Origin: Clostridia bacterium
GTDB lineage: Bacteria; Bacillota_A; Clostridia; Oscillospirales; Acutalibacteraceae
Reading direction: 5' to 3'
DNA: 7,810 bases
Assembly (NCBI GenBank): GCA_017423885.1
Contig: JAFPCJ010000101.1
Coordinates: forward strand, 1 to 7,810
The stretch's first letter is position 1. Every line of letters begins with the position of its first letter. Of this stretch, positions 6,666 through 7,810 are shown one piece after another. The notes under the pieces were generated by a model, which saw only the letters and a list, made by a program, of their open reading frames with translations, did not search any database and was not told the DNA's origin. The position numbers and the translations under genes are program-made.

Positions 6666-7696
6666 TATATTACACTTCCCTCAAGCTTTATAACCTTAAA
6701 TCCTGCGGCGCGGATAAGCCGATTATACACCGCAAGTCCCACTCCGCTTTTACTTGGAGCATGAATATAAACCTTTGATGCTCCCATATCATCTACCGAA
6801 CGGAGCATATCGAAAAGCTCATGCGCAAGGCTCGCTTCATTTTCGCCGTCACCGTAGCAAAGCTTGGGCGAAGCGATTCTTTCAGCCTCATGCTCAAAGC
6901 ATACCGCTACTCGGTCGTCAACAGAGTTTACATACTCAACAAAAGCATCCTCGTCTGCCTCAACAAGATATGTTTCCACGCTCGGAGCATAATGCTTATA
7001 TCTCATTCCGGGTGAAGCCGCTTTTTCTCCTGCTTGCATCTGCTTTAATACAGCGCTGTCTATTTCAACCGTTCCGAGCAAGTCATGAAGCTGTTCATAG
7101 GTTACGGCACCCGGTCGAAGAATACGCGGCACATCCGTTGCAAGCGTAATTACCGTAGACTCAACCCCCACCTCGCAGTCCGACGATATTAAAACAGCGT
7201 CTATTTTACCGTCAAGATCATGTATAACATGCGAAGCCGAAGTAGGACTCGGTCTTCCCGAGGTATTGGCAGAGGGAGCGGCAAGCGGACCTGCGGCGCG
7301 GATAAGATCGAGCGCTACGGGATCCGACGGCATACGCACAGCCACGGTATCAAGCCCTGCACATACTCGGTCAGACACCCAGTCTCCCCTTTTCAAGACC
7401 ATTGTAAAGGGACCGGGCCAAAAGGTCTTGGCGCAATCCAATGCCGCTTTAGGCAGACTTGAAGCCACCCTTTTAAGCATTTCCATATCGGATATATGAA
7501 CTATGAGCGGATTATCCTGCGGACGTCCCTTTGCCAAGAACACCTTTTCTATTGCCTTATCATTATCTGCGGAGGCGGCAAGACCGTAGACAGTCTCTGT
7601 AGGCATGGCAACTATTCCGCCATTCCTTATTATTTCTGCCGCGCGTTCAATACTGCTTTCATACTCCTTGAAAGTATCAAGCCTTTGAGTGTTCAT
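6665..7696 (-). CDS. tsaC: L-threonylcarbamoyladenylate synthase, TsaC/Sua5 family with C-terminal Sua5 domain
   Basis: A 343-residue cytoplasmic enzyme that makes threonylcarbamoyl-AMP from threonine, bicarbonate and ATP, the first step of t6A37 modification of tRNAs reading ANN codons; TsaB, TsaD and TsaE complete the pathway. The YrdC-like domain covers about residues 12-205, with MPTETVYGLA (31-40), LAKGRPQDNPLIVHI (54-68), FWPGPFT (92-98), AVRMPSDP, APSANTSGRPSPT (140-152) and GVESTVI (177-183). A linker containing the conserved SPGMRYKHYAP (228-238) leads to the C-terminal Sua5 domain (about 240-340), so this is the long YwlC/Sua5 form rather than the short E. coli TsaC form. The start at 7696 has AGGAG (7708-7712) 11 nt upstream, inside the last codons of the preceding gene, which ends only 2 nt before. 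No abnormality is seen. Confidence 0.95.
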   Translation of the reverse strand: MNTQRLDTFKEYESSIERAAEIIRNGGIVAMPTETVYGLAASADNDKAIEKVFLAKGRPQDNPLIVHISDMEMLKRVASSLPKAALDCAKTFWPGPFTMVLKRGDWVSDRVCAGLDTVAVRMPSDPVALDLIRAAGPLAAPSANTSGRPSPTSASHVIHDLDGKIDAVLISSDCEVGVESTVITLATDVPRILRPGAVTYEQLHDLLGTVEIDSAVLKQMQAGEKAASPGMRYKHYAPSVETYLVEADEDAFVEYVNSVDDRVAVCFEHEAERIASPKLCYGDGENEASLAHELFDMLRSVDDMGASKVYIHAPSKSGVGLAVYNRLIRAAGFKVIKLEGSVI

Positions 7697-7698
7697 AA

Positions 7699-7810
7699 TT
7701 ACATTTGCTCCTGCTGTTCTTTTAAGGCTTCGGTGCGGTAATAGGTTATGAGCTGATCGATAACCTCGTCAATATCACCGTTCATTACCGAATCAAGCTT
7801 ATAAATAGTA
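7699..7810 (-). CDS. C-terminal tail of an unidentified protein at the head of the visible operon
   Basis: The minus strand is open from the window edge to a TAA at 7701-7699, giving 36 residues: TIYKLDSVMNGDIDEV, then IDQLITYYRTEALK and EQQEQM. The tail looks entirely helical, with a charged, Gln-rich end. Support for it being coding is positional: it ends 2 nt before tsaC, its last codons contain the tsaC Shine-Dalgarno sequence, and the other two minus frames are less plausible beside this packed operon. I do not recognise the family. It does not look like the C-terminus of PrmC, a frequent neighbour of tsaC in other Bacillota. Confidence 0.6.
   Translation of the reverse strand, partial: TIYKLDSVMNGDIDEVIDQLITYYRTEALKEQQEQM

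Overview
The window looks like ordinary chromosomal DNA from a low-to-moderate GC anaerobic Bacillota, most likely a gut clostridium of the Oscillospiraceae/Ruminococcaceae type. This is inferred from protein style (clostridial CoaE, Sua5-type TsaC, M18 aminopeptidase, short GH78 enzyme), strong GGAGG-type ribosome binding sites and very tight gene packing. Every convincing gene is on the minus strand, so the text below reads from high to low coordinates. I see no RNA genes, mobile elements, CRISPR arrays or phage genes.

Upstream block (7810 to 2411): five genes packed as one likely operon. They are the C-terminal tail of an unidentified protein, an L-threonylcarbamoyladenylate synthase (TsaC/Sua5 type, tRNA t6A synthesis), dephospho-CoA kinase (coaE), an M18 metallo-aminopeptidase and a cytoplasmic GH78 alpha-L-rhamnosidase-like enzyme. 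The junctions are a 2-nt gap, a 1-nt overlap, an 8-nt overlap and a 15-nt gap. The first three complete genes are housekeeping functions; the rhamnosidase is a catabolic gene attached to the 3' end.

Intergenic stretch (2410 to 2296): 115 AT-rich bases with no convincing intrinsic terminator, a plausible sigma-A promoter and a strong Shine-Dalgarno sequence for the next operon.

Downstream block (2295 to 1): an OmpR/PhoB-type response regulator and a HAMP-containing membrane histidine kinase abut exactly (TAAATG). After 47 nt comes the N-terminus of a third protein cut by the window edge. The kinase has an extracytoplasmic sensor with a clustered Cys/His motif. The third protein starts with an acidic, Lys-rich cytoplasmic-looking segment; a membrane-anchored HtrA-type protease is one possibility by analogy with CssRS/HtrA systems, but the fragment is too short to decide. 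Its leader can form two mutually exclusive hairpins, one of which would cover its ribosome binding site.

No clearly novel system is visible. The best second looks are the kinase sensor motif, the leader RNA structure before the truncated gene, and the placement of a rhamnosidase in a housekeeping operon.
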